From contig BEHX01000003.1 of assembly GCA_002898295.1 (NCBI GenBank), positions 1 through 64,000 of the forward strand: a stretch of 64,000 nt of DNA, in the 5' to 3' direction. A program made the translations under genes and the position numbers. The DNA comes from a bacterium HR21 (GTDB lineage Bacteria; Bacteroidota; Ignavibacteria; Kapaibacteriales; HRBIN21). Below are positions 49,175 through 59,893 of the stretch, piece by piece. Under the pieces are notes generated by a model that was not told the DNA's origin, did not search any database, and saw only the letters and a program-made list of their open reading frames with translations. Each line of letters begins with the position of its first letter. Within the stretch, counting starts at the first letter, position 1.

Positions 49175-51816
49175 GGGAGGAAGCTCCCTACACTGAAGGC
49201 AACCACCGGCGGTCCCCAGCGCACGAACGGAGCCGTCTGGGCAATCCGGAAAGCAACACCCACAGCAACTGCCGCCACCCCAAGCGGCGTCTCCAGCACG
49301 AATCCGCCCCCAAGGCTCTGCCGCAGCTCACCCAGGCAAATCCGTTCGGGCACTTCCCATACCCCGCCTAGATCGGAACGCACAAAGAGCCGCGTCATCA
49401 GCCCAAGCAGCGGGAAGGTGGGCAGAGAATACGCCATCGAGGCGCATACCAACTGGCGTCCCCGTTGCTCTTCTTCCCGCATCCCGAGAAAACTCTGCAT
49501 CCCCCCCAAGGCGAAGAACTCCGCCCTCGGGAGCGTCGCGTCGGCAGCCCCGAATCGCAGACGCCACCACACACTGTGCCCCCTCCCCAAGGGAAGAGCG
49601 CGTTCGTAGAGGAACTCTGCCCGTGTAAACCCCCCGACGCCAGCAAGGCGTACAAGCGCCCCTTCCAGAGCCAGCCGGAGAAATTGCCCGCGCTGTGGGA
49701 ACTCTGCCCGGTCACGGCTATCATGGAGAAAGTGCATCCCGAAGAGGGCTACCGTTGTCAAGGGTGGCACGGTTTCCACAACCTCCCGCTGCCGCTCTAC
49801 ACGGAGCCAGCCCTCCAGGATATCCACCGGCTGGAACGGGAAGCTGACCGAAGCGCGAACGCCATACCGCTGCTGCCGCGCGTCTGCCAGCTGCTGGAGC
49901 GTCCAGCCCGCTTGCGTCGGGAGCTCACGGAAGCGGCGGATGAGCCGATTCTCCGCATAGAAGCAGAGGCGAGCCGTTGCCCAAACCTCGGGGAACGCCC
50001 GTTGCAGTGCCAGCTGCCCCAATACGAGTACATCCCGGGGTCCTGCCCCGCCGGAGAGCCGCAGCTCCAGCTGCCGGGAAATCCCCGTGCGGTGCAGTGC
50101 CTCAAGCCACAGGCGCGTGTAGTGTTCGTTATCCACTCGGATGCCAATCCGCAGCTGCTGCGGGGGTTGACACTCAGCAAAGAGCTGCAGATGGATTTGC
50201 CCGTCCGTCTTTCCCATCCGGAGCTCAAGGGCACGGAACAGCCCGGAGCGCTGTAATTCCTGCCAGCGATGCCAGAAAGAGGTCTCGATCGGTCCTCTCA
50301 TCCCAATGCCGAGCAGCTCCTGGAGTTCTCGGCAGCGTCCCGTGTCCAGCCCTGTACAGGTGATGCGTCCGACCGTATCGAGTTGCAGCCAGAGCTGGAG
50401 GCAGGAGTCTGCCTCCTGCCAGCCGAGGAAGCTGGTAGGTCCCAGCCCAAATGCGGAGAGCCACCGACGCAGAACCCAGCTCAGGTGCTGCTGCTCTCGC
50501 GGACTGGCCACAACGGCTCCTTGCTCCATGCTGGAGCGCTCGGTAAGGAGCGTGGCGAGCGCTTCCGGAATGCCCCAGAGTTCCAGCCGTGCGTAGCGCC
50601 GGTAAGGTTCGGCTCGGCACAGGAGTGTCACCCCGGCACCGTTTGGGACCGCTGCCAGATGCAGACGGCGGTAGCGACCGTTTGCCCCGGAGCGCAGAAG
50701 CTCTGGCAGCACACGCTCCAACGGCATGCCCTGAAGGTGCTTCAGCTGCTGTTCGTCCTCCGGCATCCAGCCCACAGTCTGGAGCTCCACAACTGGCGAT
50801 GCAGAGCCTGCGACACGCTGCCCGAAGTGCTCAGCAGCCAGCGAATCCCAAATACGGGCAAGGCATGCCTGAAGCTGCGGGAGCGCCCGCCGGGCTGCCT
50901 CTCGACCAGCAGCGATGAGGCGCTCCAGATGGTGGAATTCAAACGTCCCATGCTGTCCAAGCTCAGGCTCAATGAGCACATCAGCAGCGGCACGGTCGAG
51001 CTCGACAAAACGGTGCATCACCAGCGAAATACTCTGGTCGGCAACAGCCCAAGGTGTTGTCAATTCTCCAGCACTGCGCAGCGGAGCCGTCGTATTGACT
51101 GCCACCAGGACGGCGCCCGGAAACTCCCGCCGTGCAATCCGAACCGGAAGATTAGCCTCGAGCCCTCCATCAACCAGCAGCAACGAATCCCAGCGCACCG
51201 GCGTATAGCGCAGCGGGAACACCGCGCTTGCCCGGAGTGCCAGTCCGAGATCCCCGGAGCGCAGCACCACTGTCCGCCCCTGCACCAGATCTGTTGCCAC
51301 TGCCCGAAAACGACAGCGCAGCCGGTCGAAATCGCTGCTCACACATGGCGCCCGCCAGACGAGCTCCTGGAGAAAATCCGCCATACGCCCCCCGGAGGAG
51401 AGTGCCAGAGGCAGCACCGGGCGGAAATTCTCAAAGGACAGCGTGAGGAGACTGCGGTCTTGCTCCTGACGCTGGTCGACGAAGAGGTCCGCTCGCTCAG
51501 CATGCCCTAGCGCCAGCAGTTCCTCCCAGTCGGTGCGCCTGACCAACTCTTCGAGCTCGTGCGGGGTATAGCCGGCAGCGTAAAGCCCACCCAGAATCGC
51601 CCCAATGCTGGTTCCCACCACTGCATCAGGGGCATATCCTGCCTCTTCCAGCACCTGCAGTACCCCGATCTGTGCGATGCCCCGCGCCCCGCCACCGCTG
51701 AGGACAAGCACCAGCGCCGGGCGCAGCCGCCAAGGTTCTTCCAGACTCCACTGCTGTCCTGCCGCAGCGCTGCTTCCCAGCAGAACCCCGATACACCACC
51801 AGCACCAGCTACGCAT
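49171..51816 (-). CDS. patatin-like phospholipase with POTRA-like and outer-membrane barrel domains (PlpD/type Vd-like)
   Basis: 881 residues from the ATG at 51816. Signal peptide about 1-20. Patatin domain about 35-330: oxyanion loop SGGGARG, nucleophile S70 in GTSIG, and catalytic Asp D216 in [11 protein letters not shown] region about 360-600 contains POTRA-like stretches ([33 protein letters not shown]). The C-terminal third has alternating strands and [26 protein letters not shown] near the end, as in BamA/Omp85-family surface antigens. This is the PlpD arrangement, a lipase displayed or released through its own barrel. The 3' part carries long antisense open frames that I treat as shadows. 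Confidence 0.88.
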   Translation of the reverse strand: MRSWCWWCIGVLLGSSAAAGQQWSLEEPWRLRPALVLVLSGGGARGIAQIGVLQVLEEAGYAPDAVVGTSIGAILGGLYAAGYTPHELEELVRRTDWEELLALGHAERADLFVDQRQEQDRSLLTLSFENFRPVLPLALSSGGRMADFLQELVWRAPCVSSDFDRLRCRFRAVATDLVQGRTVVLRSGDLGLALRASAVFPLRYTPVRWDSLLLVDGGLEANLPVRIARREFPGAVLVAVNTTAPLRSAGELTTPWAVADQSISLVMHRFVELDRAAADVLIEPELGQHGTFEFHHLERLIAAGREAARRALPQLQACLARIWDSLAAEHFGQRVAGSASPVVELQTVGWMPEDEQQLKHLQGMPLERVLPELLRSGANGRYRRLHLAAVPNGAGVTLLCRAEPYRRYARLELWGIPEALATLLTERSSMEQGAVVASPREQQHLSWVLRRWLSAFGLGPTSFLGWQEADSCLQLWLQLDTVGRITCTGLDTGRCRELQELLGIGMRGPIETSFWHRWQELQRSGLFRALELRMGKTDGQIHLQLFAECQPPQQLRIGIRVDNEHYTRLWLEALHRTGISRQLELRLSGGAGPRDVLVLGQLALQRAFPEVWATARLCFYAENRLIRRFRELPTQAGWTLQQLADARQQRYGVRASVSFPFQPVDILEGWLRVERQREVVETVPPLTTVALFGMHFLHDSRDRAEFPQRGQFLRLALEGALVRLAGVGGFTRAEFLYERALPLGRGHSVWWRLRFGAADATLPRAEFFALGGMQSFLGMREEEQRGRQLVCASMAYSLPTFPLLGLMTRLFVRSDLGGVWEVPERICLGELRQSLGGGFVLETPLGVAAVAVGVAFRIAQTAPFVRWGPPVVAFSVGSFLP

Positions 51817-52690
51817 GCTGCCGCCACTGGCTGTAGACCCGCTGCACCCCCAGGTAGAAGGGCAACATCTGCTCTTCGAAAGCACGCCGGTCCTGCGCCA
51901 CCAGCACCGCCAACTCCTGGGTGCCGGGATGGGTAAAGACATCACCACGGGGTGGTCGGCGCACCACATCCACGAGCTGCTCGGCAACCTGCTCAGCGGT
52001 GAGAATCGTCGGCAGCGGGGCTAGAGGAAGCCCCAATTCGTGCGCCACCTGCTTGGAATGGCGAACTCCTTCCTGGAAGAGCGCTCCGAGAGGTCCTCCC
52101 TCAGTCACCATCCCCCACTCGGTGTCTACGGCTGCCGGACAGACCACCGTGGCTTCCACTCCCGTCCCGAGAAGTTCAGTGCGGAGTGCGGCTACGAATC
52201 CCACCGCGGCGTGTTTCGCCGCCACATAGGCGCTATTGTACGGATAGCCCCACTTGCCCGCCACACTTGCGATGACGAGGATGTGCCCCCGTCCCTGCGC
52301 CTTCATCACCGGTAGAGCCGGTGCTGTCACGTACCAGAGGGCAAATGCATTGACAGCAAAGATGCGCCAGAGTTGCTCTGGGGTGGTCTCCTCAACCGCT
52401 GCACAGTTACCCCGCCCAGCGTTATTGATGAGCACATCGAGCCGACCGAACTGCTCCACCGCGCGCCGCACCAATGTCTGAGCCTGCTCCGGGACAGTCA
52501 CATCCGTTGGCACTGCCAGCACCTCTGCCCCGACTTGACGGCACTCAGCTGCAACCGCCTCCAGACGCTCACGACGCCGTGCCGCTAGCACCAGCCGCAC
52601 CTTCTCACGAGCAAATCGACGGGCGGTTGCCGCCCCAATCCCAGAGGAAGCCCCCGTGATGAGCACCACAGTCTCTGGCGTCAGCTCCAT
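51809..52690 (-). CDS. short-chain dehydrogenase/reductase
   Basis: 293 residues from the ATG at 52690. Classical [19 protein letters not shown] cofactor loop, INNAG, catalytic Ser in VIASVAG and Y-x-x-x-K in [16 protein letters not shown] after the second strand favours NADP(H). The C-terminal part ([22 protein letters not shown]) is of the type seen in membrane-associated fatty-acyl or hydroxysteroid-like SDRs. It overlaps the patatin gene by 8 bases and may handle a lipid product, but this is inference. Confidence 0.9.
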   Translation of the reverse strand: MELTPETVVLITGASSGIGAATARRFAREKVRLVLAARRRERLEAVAAECRQVGAEVLAVPTDVTVPEQAQTLVRRAVEQFGRLDVLINNAGRGNCAAVEETTPEQLWRIFAVNAFALWYVTAPALPVMKAQGRGHILVIASVAGKWGYPYNSAYVAAKHAAVGFVAALRTELLGTGVEATVVCPAAVDTEWGMVTEGGPLGALFQEGVRHSKQVAHELGLPLAPLPTILTAEQVAEQLVDVVRRPPRGDVFTHPGTQELAVLVAQDRRAFEEQMLPFYLGVQRVYSQWRQHA

Positions 52691-52720
52691 CGCACCCTCG
52701 TTCGATGCCACATCCTGTCG

Positions 52721-52999
52721 CTATCCCGTTCGGCGAACGTCAAAGTCTGCAAACTCCCCTGTCGGCGTCTCCCACTGCACTTCCACAGCCTGCACCCGCG
52801 CCGGCGGCGGACCCAGACGCACGAGCTCCAAGAGACGCTCCACCACTGCCGGTTCGCCTTCCACAACCACCTCCACGCTCCCATCGGGACAGTTCCGCAC
52901 ATATCCCTTGACCCCAAGCTGCCGGGCATGGTGGAGCACAAACCAGCGGAACCCCACTCCTTGCACTCTCCCGCGAACGCGTACCCGCGCTCGAACCAT
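52721..52999 (-). CDS. acyP: acylphosphatase
   Basis: 92 residues from the ATG at 52999. It hydrolyses carboxyl-phosphate bonds such as acetyl phosphate or 1,3-bisphosphoglycerate. Both catalytic residues are seen: R18 in [11 protein letters not shown] and N36 in [11 protein letters not shown]. The family size is about 90 residues. It is 30 bases before the SDR gene and divergent from sbcD. Confidence 0.94.
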   Translation of the reverse strand: MVRARVRVRGRVQGVGFRWFVLHHARQLGVKGYVRNCPDGSVEVVVEGEPAVVERLLELVRLGPPPARVQAVEVQWETPTGEFADFDVRRTG

Positions 53000-53026
53000 G
53001 CCGTCTCCTGCCTTGTCGGGACGGAG

Positions 53027-53034
53027 CGAAATTG
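53027..53034 (-). promoter_or_regulatory. promoter-like element CAATTTCG for acylphosphatase
   Basis: Minus-strand CAATTTCG, differing from the TAATTTCG elements elsewhere in the first base, 28 bases before the ATG at 52999. Weak. Confidence 0.3.
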
Positions 53035-53064
53035 CAAAGAAGCACGAACCCAGAGTCCCGGCTG

Positions 53065-53072
53065 TAATTTTG
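53065..53072 (+). promoter_or_regulatory. TAATTTTG promoter -7 element for sbcD operon
   Basis: Plus-strand perfect TAnnTTTG, 22 bases before the sbcD ATG; a GGAGG ribosome-binding site lies between. Confidence 0.6.
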
Positions 53073-53093
53073 CCCCGGCGGTGGAGGTACTCC

Positions 53094-54308
53094 ATGGTGC
53101 GTCTTCTCCATACGGCAGATTGGCACCTGGGCAAACGTCTCGGGCGCTTCGAGCGCCTCGCCGAACAACAGCATGCCCTGGAATCGCTCCTGCAGCACGC
53201 CGACACCGAGCATGTCGATGCCATTCTGGTCGCCGGCGATGTCTTCGATAGCGCCAATCCGAGTACCGAAGCACTCAAGCTCTTCCACACTGCGCTCTGC
53301 GAGCTGTCCCGGGGCGGAGAGCGCCCCGTTATTGTGATTGCCGGCAATCACGACTCGCCCGAGCGCCTGGAAGCTGCCGCTACCTGGGGATACGCTCTCG
53401 GCATCCTGCTACTGGGTTTCCCCGACACCGCGCTGCCACCGGCTGGGACACCCCTGGGAAAAGCTGTGATCCGCTCCAGTGTGCCCGGGATGCTGGAGCT
53501 GGAGCATCCCCGATGGGCACATCCACTGCGCCTGCTCCCGCTCCCATATGTCTCTGCCTATCGGCTCTCCCACGACCTTCCCGTTCCCCTGCCCGAGTGG
53601 CTCCGTCGGCGCTGGGAGGCTGCTCTCCAGCACCGCCGCACGGCTGCCCCAACCTTGGTGATAGCGCATCTCTACTGCCAGGCACCAGACGGCACAGCAC
53701 CGGAAGAAGGCGAAGACGAGAAACCCGTTGCCCTCGGCGGACTGGACCCATTGCCGACGCAGATTTTCCCCGAAACTGTCCACTACGTTGCACTCGGACA
53801 CATCCACCGCCCGATGACACTCCAGGCAGAACATCCTCCCGTGGTCTATGCGGGGAGCCTCCTACCGTACACCTTCACGGACACCATGCCGGAGAAATCC
53901 GCTGTCCTGCTGGAGCTCTCTCCCCAGGGGGTGCTCAGCTCTACCCGCCTCCCACTCCGGGGCAGTCTTCCCCTCCGGCGCCTCTGCTGCCAGAGTGTGG
54001 AGGGAGCCCTCCAGGCGCTTGCCCGCTATCCCGAGGCATATGTCCAGCTGGAGCTCTCCTGTGACCATGCCCTAGCGGTTGAAGACCTCCAACGGCTCCA
54101 TCAGGCTCACCGCTACCTTGTGGAACTCCGCCTCGTCCCACGCGTTCCCCTGCCCTCCGCCTCCCAGGCAAATTCCCTCGATCCGCTGCGGATGGACATC
54201 GAAGAGCTCTTCCTTACCTTCTTCCGTACCCGCACCGGAGTAGACCCAGACCCGGCTCTGCGCCAACTCTTCCGCGAGGTTCTCCGTGAACACCACTCCG
54301 AGACATGA
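53094..54308 (+). CDS. sbcD: exonuclease SbcD (Mre11-like nuclease)
   Basis: 404 residues from the ATG at 53094. It is a calcineurin-like phosphoesterase with the nuclease metal sites [35 protein letters not shown] and ALGHIHRP. With SbcC it forms an ATP-dependent nuclease that opens hairpins and trims DNA ends. A GGAGG ribosome-binding site precedes the start. The stop overlaps the sbcC start (ATGA). Confidence 0.96.
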   Translation: MVRLLHTADWHLGKRLGRFERLAEQQHALESLLQHADTEHVDAILVAGDVFDSANPSTEALKLFHTALCELSRGGERPVIVIAGNHDSPERLEAAATWGYALGILLLGFPDTALPPAGTPLGKAVIRSSVPGMLELEHPRWAHPLRLLPLPYVSAYRLSHDLPVPLPEWLRRRWEAALQHRRTAAPTLVIAHLYCQAPDGTAPEEGEDEKPVALGGLDPLPTQIFPETVHYVALGHIHRPMTLQAEHPPVVYAGSLLPYTFTDTMPEKSAVLLELSPQGVLSSTRLPLRGSLPLRRLCCQSVEGALQALARYPEAYVQLELSCDHALAVEDLQRLHQAHRYLVELRLVPRVPLPSASQANSLDPLRMDIEELFLTFFRTRTGVDPDPALRQLFREVLREHHSET

Positions 54309-57300
54309 TCCCACTGGAACTCCACATCGAGGGCTTCCTCTCCTACCGCAATCGGCAATCGCTCAACTTCCGTCCCCTTGTGGACGCCGGGCTCTTCGGC
54401 ATCCTGGGACCTACCGGCAGTGGGAAATCTGCCCTGCTGGAAGCGATCCTCCTGGCACTCTACGGGACTTGCCCACGCCAGAAGGGAAACGAGCTGCTCC
54501 CGCTGGTCAACCATCACTGCTCCACGCTGACAGTGGAATTCCTCTTCCAGCTCCGCCGAGCCGGGCAGACCGAGCTTTACCGCTGCCGCTACCGAGCACG
54601 GCTGAAACCTGGCAGAAAAGGTGTACAGCAGCAGGAACATCTCCTCGAGCGCTGGGACGGACAAGGATGGCAGCGCGACCGGGAAGGCAGAGCAACAGAG
54701 CACCGGGTCAGCGAATTACTCGGGCTGGACTACGAGAATTTCTGCCGCTCGATTCTCCTGCCCCAGGGGCGCTTCGATGAGCTCCTCCAGTTGACCCCGT
54801 CGCAGCGCGCCGAGGCACTGGAGGTCCTCTTCCACCTGCACCGGTACAATCTCGGGGAAACTGTCCGCCGACTCCGAGCAGAGACGGACGCACGCCGAGA
54901 GCTCCTCCAGCGGCGCTTCGACGTCCTTGCCCAAACCGCTTCTGCCGAGATCTACCAGCAGCTTGAGCAGGAGCTCGAACACCTCCGGATCGAGTCCCAT
55001 CGACTCGAACAGCTCCTCAGCAAGCTCCAAGCTGCCGACGCAGAGTATACCACCCGACGTCACCGGTGGGAGGAATACCGGCGCCTCCAGCAGGAGCTCG
55101 CACACCAGCGCCATCGTGTCCTCTCCTCTGCGGAGCGGAAGCAGCGCCTGGAGCAGCTCCAGCGCTTCCTGCCCCTGCTCCATGCTTCCTGGAGCCAGCT
55201 CCAGCAGCTGCGCCGCGACGCTGCAGCAGTAACTGAGCAGTACAACCGCGCCCGACAGGACCATGCTCGCCTCCGTACGGAGCTCGACGCCCTCCTCCCC
55301 CGGTACGAACAGCTCCGCCAAGCCTATGAACAGCGCCACCAACTCCACGAGCGCCTGGAACACTGCCGGAACGCTCTCCGCTGCCTGGACCTGCACGCCC
55401 AACTCCACGCCCTCGACGCCCGGCTTGCGAAGGGCAGAATCGTGCTGGAGGAACTCCAGCAGCGGCACAGAGAGTACACCCAGCGCTTGACCGCCTGCCG
55501 CCATCGCCAGCGGGAGCTGACCCAGGAGCTCCACACGCTCTCCGAGCTCCTCCACTGGTACGAACGAGAGCACACCCTCCGGCGCGAACGGCAGCAGCTC
55601 GAAGCGGACCTTCAGCAGCTGGAGCAACGCCTGCAGCACTTCCTGTCCGCTCTCCACGACCGCAGCCGTGCACTCCCTCAGCCGTATCGTCCCCACCGGG
55701 TACAGTCGGCGGAACGCTACCTTGAAGAGCTCCAGCAGGCAGAGAGCCACCTGCACACCGAGCTTGCCCGCCTCCAATCGGAACTTGAATCCCTCCATCG
55801 CCAGAGGACTGCTGCCGAGCTTGCCCGGGAGCTCGTCGCCGGTCAGCCGTGTCCAGTTTGTGGTTCTCCTCACCATCCCGAGCCGTGCCGGATGGATCCC
55901 ACAGCGGAACTGCGCCTCAGGGAGCTCCACTCCGAGCACGAGCGCCTCCGCACGGCTTTCGAGCTTACGCAGCACTTACGCACAGAGCTCTACGCCGAAC
56001 TCCGCTCAGTCGCCGACCGCCGCCACGAGCTTACCGAGCGCCTCCGCACCGTGATGGATCAGCTCGCCGAGCATCGCCGTCACTTCCGCTGGAGAGGCTG
56101 GGAAGCTGATGCTCCCGAGCAGAAGACCCTTGCCGAACAGCGCCATGCCGCACTCCGCGCAGAGCTTGAGCAGTTGCAGGCACACGAGCAGCGCTTCGAG
56201 ACCGATCTCCTCCACCTCGACCGCGAGCTGGAAACCGCCCGCCAGCATTTCCAACAGCTCGATGCTCAGCGAAGTGCCCTTGCCGGACAGTACGAACTGC
56301 TCCGTACCTCGCTCCCGGAGGAGCTCCGCCATGCCTCAGCTCAGGCACTGCGCGAGCTCCTGGAGTGCACCCAGCAGCAGCTTGCTCAGCTCGAACACGA
56401 ATTCCCGCTCCTCAAGCAGCGCTACGAGCAGCTCCGCGAACAGACCGAGAGCGCTCGCCTGCGCTGTGCATACCTTGCCGAACGCCATGGGCAACTGCGT
56501 GCAGAACAGGACCGCCTCGCCCAAGAGTTTGCCCGCCAGTGCGACCACGCCGGGTTTGCCCCGGAGGATCTCGAGCCGTTCCTGCAGGACCACACGCGGG
56601 TTCTCGAAGAGCTCCAACGGCTCCAGGAAGAAGAACAGCGTCTTGCTGACCTTACCGATCGGCTTGCCGCCTTGGAGCCGGAGGCAACCCACTACGATCC
56701 CGACCAGCATGAGCAACTGCAGCACAAGCTCCAGCACACCCGAGAGCAGTTGCAGGAGCTCCACGTCCGCCAGGGGCAACTCCAGGAGCGGCTCACAAGA
56801 CTCAAAGACACCCTTGCCGAGCAGCGTCAGCTCCAGCAGCAGCTCGACGATCTCCATCTCCGGAGCCAGCGCTTGAAGGTCCTGGAGGAACTCTTCCGCG
56901 GGAACGCCTTCGTTGCCTTCGTCGCGCAGGAATACCTCCGCAGCCTCTGCCACCAGGCAAACCTCTACTTCCGGCAGTGGACGCATGGTACACTGGAGCT
57001 GGCTCTCAGTACCGCAGGCAAGCATCCGGAATTCCAGGTCCGCGACCTCCTTGCCAACGGCTCCCTGCGCCCGGTTCGCACTCTCTCCGGTGGGCAGATT
57101 TTCCAAGCATCGCTGGCTCTAGCGCTGGCACTTTCAGACATGGTCCGCTCCACCTCCCGCCTGGAGCGCTGCCTCTTCTTCATCGACGAGGGCTTTGGGA
57201 GTCTGGATCGGGACACCCTCTTCGTGGTACTCGATACCCTCCGGCAGCTCCAGCGCCAGGGTCGGCTCGTCGGCATTATCTCGCACCGGGAAGAGCTCCA

Positions 57301-57376
57301 GCAGGAGCTGGATGCCTATGTTCGCATCCGCCGTGATGCCGAGCACGGGTCCCGCATCGCATTTGGGCTGCAATGA
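54305..57376 (+). CDS. sbcC: exonuclease SbcC (Rad50-like SMC ATPase)
   Basis: 1023 residues. Walker A is GPTGSGKS (about 35-42), the Q-loop PQGRFDELLQL lies near residue 155, then comes a very long coiled coil rich in Leu, Glu, Arg and Gln (about 170-860) broken by the zinc hook C516-P-V-C519 in AGQPCPVCGSPHHPEP. The ABC signature TLSGGQIFQASLALALALSD and Walker B CLFFIDEGFGSLD are near the C-terminus. It is intact. The repetitive base composition of the coil is a codon effect (CAGCTC, GAGCTC), not a separate repeat element. Its stop overlaps the mannosidase start (ATGA). Confidence 0.96.
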   Translation: MIPLELHIEGFLSYRNRQSLNFRPLVDAGLFGILGPTGSGKSALLEAILLALYGTCPRQKGNELLPLVNHHCSTLTVEFLFQLRRAGQTELYRCRYRARLKPGRKGVQQQEHLLERWDGQGWQRDREGRATEHRVSELLGLDYENFCRSILLPQGRFDELLQLTPSQRAEALEVLFHLHRYNLGETVRRLRAETDARRELLQRRFDVLAQTASAEIYQQLEQELEHLRIESHRLEQLLSKLQAADAEYTTRRHRWEEYRRLQQELAHQRHRVLSSAERKQRLEQLQRFLPLLHASWSQLQQLRRDAAAVTEQYNRARQDHARLRTELDALLPRYEQLRQAYEQRHQLHERLEHCRNALRCLDLHAQLHALDARLAKGRIVLEELQQRHREYTQRLTACRHRQRELTQELHTLSELLHWYEREHTLRRERQQLEADLQQLEQRLQHFLSALHDRSRALPQPYRPHRVQSAERYLEELQQAESHLHTELARLQSELESLHRQRTAAELARELVAGQPCPVCGSPHHPEPCRMDPTAELRLRELHSEHERLRTAFELTQHLRTELYAELRSVADRRHELTERLRTVMDQLAEHRRHFRWRGWEADAPEQKTLAEQRHAALRAELEQLQAHEQRFETDLLHLDRELETARQHFQQLDAQRSALAGQYELLRTSLPEELRHASAQALRELLECTQQQLAQLEHEFPLLKQRYEQLREQTESARLRCAYLAERHGQLRAEQDRLAQEFARQCDHAGFAPEDLEPFLQDHTRVLEELQRLQEEEQRLADLTDRLAALEPEATHYDPDQHEQLQHKLQHTREQLQELHVRQGQLQERLTRLKDTLAEQRQLQQQLDDLHLRSQRLKVLEELFRGNAFVAFVAQEYLRSLCHQANLYFRQWTHGTLELALSTAGKHPEFQVRDLLANGSLRPVRTLSGGQIFQASLALALALSDMVRSTSRLERCLFFIDEGFGSLDRDTLFVVLDTLRQLQRQGRLVGIISHREELQQELDAYVRIRRDAEHGSRIAFGLQ

Positions 57377-59853
57377 AGCAGAGGGCGTACCTCATTGCAC
57401 CGGTGCACATTGATCCTGTCCGGCTCTGGGACTGGACCGAAGGGGTTGCCGTGACGCTGGAGACATTCCGTCACCTTGTTTCCCTCTGTCGGCAGCATCC
57501 CGAGCTGCGGGTTACTCTGCAGGAAACGCTCCCAATCCGCTGGGTTGAGCAGTACGCCCCTGAACTCTTTGCCCAGCTGCGACAGTTCGTCGCTGAGGGG
57601 CGATGGCACATTGCCGGAGGCTGGTACGTGCAGCCGGATTGCAATCTGCCCTGCGCCGAAGCGATGGCACGCCAGCTCCTCCTGGGGCGGCGCTTCGTGA
57701 CACAGACCTTCGCCGTAGAGCCAACCGCAGTGCTCAATACGGACTCCTTCGGACACAGCCGAGGACTGGTGCAGCTCCTGGTCCGGAGCGGCTATCGGAT
57801 GTACATCTTCTGCCACCCAGCGGCTTCTCGCCTTCCACTGCCGCAGGACCTGTTCCTCTGGGAAGGGGTTGACGGCTCCCGCATTGTCGCTCTGCGCGTC
57901 GAGCCCTGCGACACCACCACCCGGGGCGAAGCAGCAGCGCACCAGCAGCAGGCACATGCTCCCGCTGGTATAGCTCCCCTCCGCCTGTGGGACCTCGGCA
58001 ATCACGGCGGGGGATGTACCGAAGCCGCCCATTTCCCCCGCCTCGCAGAGGAGCAGCCTGACTGGGAGCTTCACCACGCCACCCTGGAGGAGTACGCCGC
58101 AGCTGTCGAGTCACTCCGCTCACATCTCCCGGTCGTCACCCAAAGCCTCCGTCCTTGGGCAGTCGGTGCTTATACGAGCGGGATGCGGCTCAAACAACTC
58201 TACCGGCGTGCCGAAGACCGGCTCCTGCTGGCAGAGAAGCTGGTCACCTGTGCCGCATTTCACGGTCGAATGGCATACCCTGCCGACGAATTACGCCATG
58301 CCTGGGAAGAGCTCCTCTTTTGCCAGTCCTCCGGCATTCTGAGTGGGGTTTGCACGGAATCGGCGATGCATGCTGCTCTCAACCGCCTGAGCTCTGTGCT
58401 ACGCACCGCCGAGGAGCTCCTCTTCCGCGCCTTTGTCCGGTTGAGCGCTGGGCAACCCCCGGCAGCAGGGGACGGACTCCCCGTCCTGGTCTACAACCCG
58501 CATCCTTACCCGGTTACCACCCTGCTGGAGTGTGAACTCCAGCCCGAGGAACCGTTTCCAGAGGGAGCACCTCTTGTCCCGCAGCTTTTCAGCGAAACGG
58601 GGACTCCCATTCCGTGTCAGGCGCTGCGTCCGGAGAGTCCTCTTGTCCAGCCCCGGCGCGTGCGGATATCTTTCCGTCTGAGGCTGGAACCGCAGCGGAT
58701 GCGGCGTCTGATATGTCGTTTCGCTGTTGTCTCCCCGTCCAGCGTGTCAGCCCGTGAGGAGCCGGACCACATCCGCATCCGCACCTCGGAGCTGGAGCTG
58801 CTCATCAGCCGTCATACTGGTCAGATTGCGCACTACCGTGTCCGTGGACGCGAATACGCCCGAAGTGGACTTGCACGCCTGTTAGCAGTGCCCGATAGCG
58901 CCGATCCCTGGGGCATCCATGTCCGCCACTTCTGGCGAAAAGCGCGTCCGTTCCGAGTCTTACCGAAGGAGAAAGCCGCGTGGTTTGCCGGCACCCCAGA
59001 AGCGCTCCATCCGGTGCGAATCATCGAGCAGGGAGAACTCTGCACAGTGGTGGAGGTTCTGCTCCACCACCGCTACCGCTCGTTTGCGTGCGTACACTAC
59101 GTCATCCCGCACGAAGGCACGGAACTCGAGCTCCGTCTGCGCCTTCTTTGGAACGAACGGGATACCCTCGTGAAACTTGCCTTCCCGACGCGCCTGCTCC
59201 ACGCCCGCTGCTATGGGCAGAGCATGGCTGCTGTTGAGGAGTTCTCCACCAACGGCATGGAACACGTTGCCCAGCGCTGGATCTGCCTGGTGGAGGGCGG
59301 CTGGGCGTTCAGCTGTATTACGGACAGCACCTACGGCTTCGGCTGCCGCAGTGGAGAGCTCCGTCTCTCACTCCTGCGGTCACCTGCCTATGCAGCGCAT
59401 CCGGGCGCTACGCGCAAGGGGACCTTTCTCGCTGCCGACCGCTTCATGCCCCGGATGGACCAGGGTGAGCATCAGTTCCGGTTCTGGCTCAACGCCGGGG
59501 ATGCCTCCACACGGCTGGAACAGTTGGAGCGCGAGACCCAAATCCATCTCCAGCCGCCTCTGGTCTTTCCCTTGCCTACACCGCCCAGCGCTGCGGCGCC
59601 GGCAGAAGCCCTGCTCCAGGTCGATGACCCAGCGGTCGTTGTGACAGCGCTCAAGCAGAGCGAAGACGGCTCTGAGCTCCTGCTGCGCCTCTGGGAGCCG
59701 ACCGGGCACGAGCGCTTCTGCCGCCTCCACTTCCCCGTGTTCGGGTTCAGCACGACGGTGCGGCTCTCGCCCTTTGCATTCCTCACGCTCCGCATAGACC
59801 CTCAGCAGCGCCGTGTGCAGGAAACAGACCTGGTGGAACGCCCGCTCTCCTGA
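57373..59853 (+). CDS. alpha-mannosidase, GH38 family
   Basis: 826 residues. A retaining GH38 enzyme with zinc. HIDP near residue 12 supplies His and Asp ligands, the nucleophile Asp is in NTDSFGHSRGL near 118, and LWDLGNHGGGCTEAA near 207 supplies the later His. The middle is a helical bundle and the C-terminal half is beta-rich, as in the family. There is no signal peptide, so it is probably cytoplasmic and acts on taken-up or recycled mannosides. It is coupled to sbcC by a four-base overlap, which is not an expected functional link. Its closest eukaryote-like role (lysosomal type) should not be assumed. Confidence 0.88.
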   Translation: MKQRAYLIAPVHIDPVRLWDWTEGVAVTLETFRHLVSLCRQHPELRVTLQETLPIRWVEQYAPELFAQLRQFVAEGRWHIAGGWYVQPDCNLPCAEAMARQLLLGRRFVTQTFAVEPTAVLNTDSFGHSRGLVQLLVRSGYRMYIFCHPAASRLPLPQDLFLWEGVDGSRIVALRVEPCDTTTRGEAAAHQQQAHAPAGIAPLRLWDLGNHGGGCTEAAHFPRLAEEQPDWELHHATLEEYAAAVESLRSHLPVVTQSLRPWAVGAYTSGMRLKQLYRRAEDRLLLAEKLVTCAAFHGRMAYPADELRHAWEELLFCQSSGILSGVCTESAMHAALNRLSSVLRTAEELLFRAFVRLSAGQPPAAGDGLPVLVYNPHPYPVTTLLECELQPEEPFPEGAPLVPQLFSETGTPIPCQALRPESPLVQPRRVRISFRLRLEPQRMRRLICRFAVVSPSSVSAREEPDHIRIRTSELELLISRHTGQIAHYRVRGREYARSGLARLLAVPDSADPWGIHVRHFWRKARPFRVLPKEKAAWFAGTPEALHPVRIIEQGELCTVVEVLLHHRYRSFACVHYVIPHEGTELELRLRLLWNERDTLVKLAFPTRLLHARCYGQSMAAVEEFSTNGMEHVAQRWICLVEGGWAFSCITDSTYGFGCRSGELRLSLLRSPAYAAHPGATRKGTFLAADRFMPRMDQGEHQFRFWLNAGDASTRLEQLERETQIHLQPPLVFPLPTPPSAAAPAEALLQVDDPAVVVTALKQSEDGSELLLRLWEPTGHERFCRLHFPVFGFSTTVRLSPFAFLTLRIDPQQRRVQETDLVERPLS

Positions 59854-59893
59854 GCTGCGGGCTCGTGGATGAGGAAACTCCGCCAAGGAGGCT

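Noticed and set aside
54716-55975. 419-codon minus-strand open frame rich in Leu, Glu and Val within sbcC
   Set aside because: It is a shadow of the sbcC coiled coil, caused by its CAG/GAG/CTC codon bias.
54900-56900. Apparent short repeats (CAGCTC, GAGCTC) that look like a tandem array
   Set aside because: They encode the SbcC coiled coil and are not spaced or identical enough for a repeat or CRISPR element.
59854-59893. Possible terminator between alpha-mannosidase and omega
   Set aside because: Only a 4-bp stem (CTCC/GGAG) without a T-run is visible. It is too weak to call.
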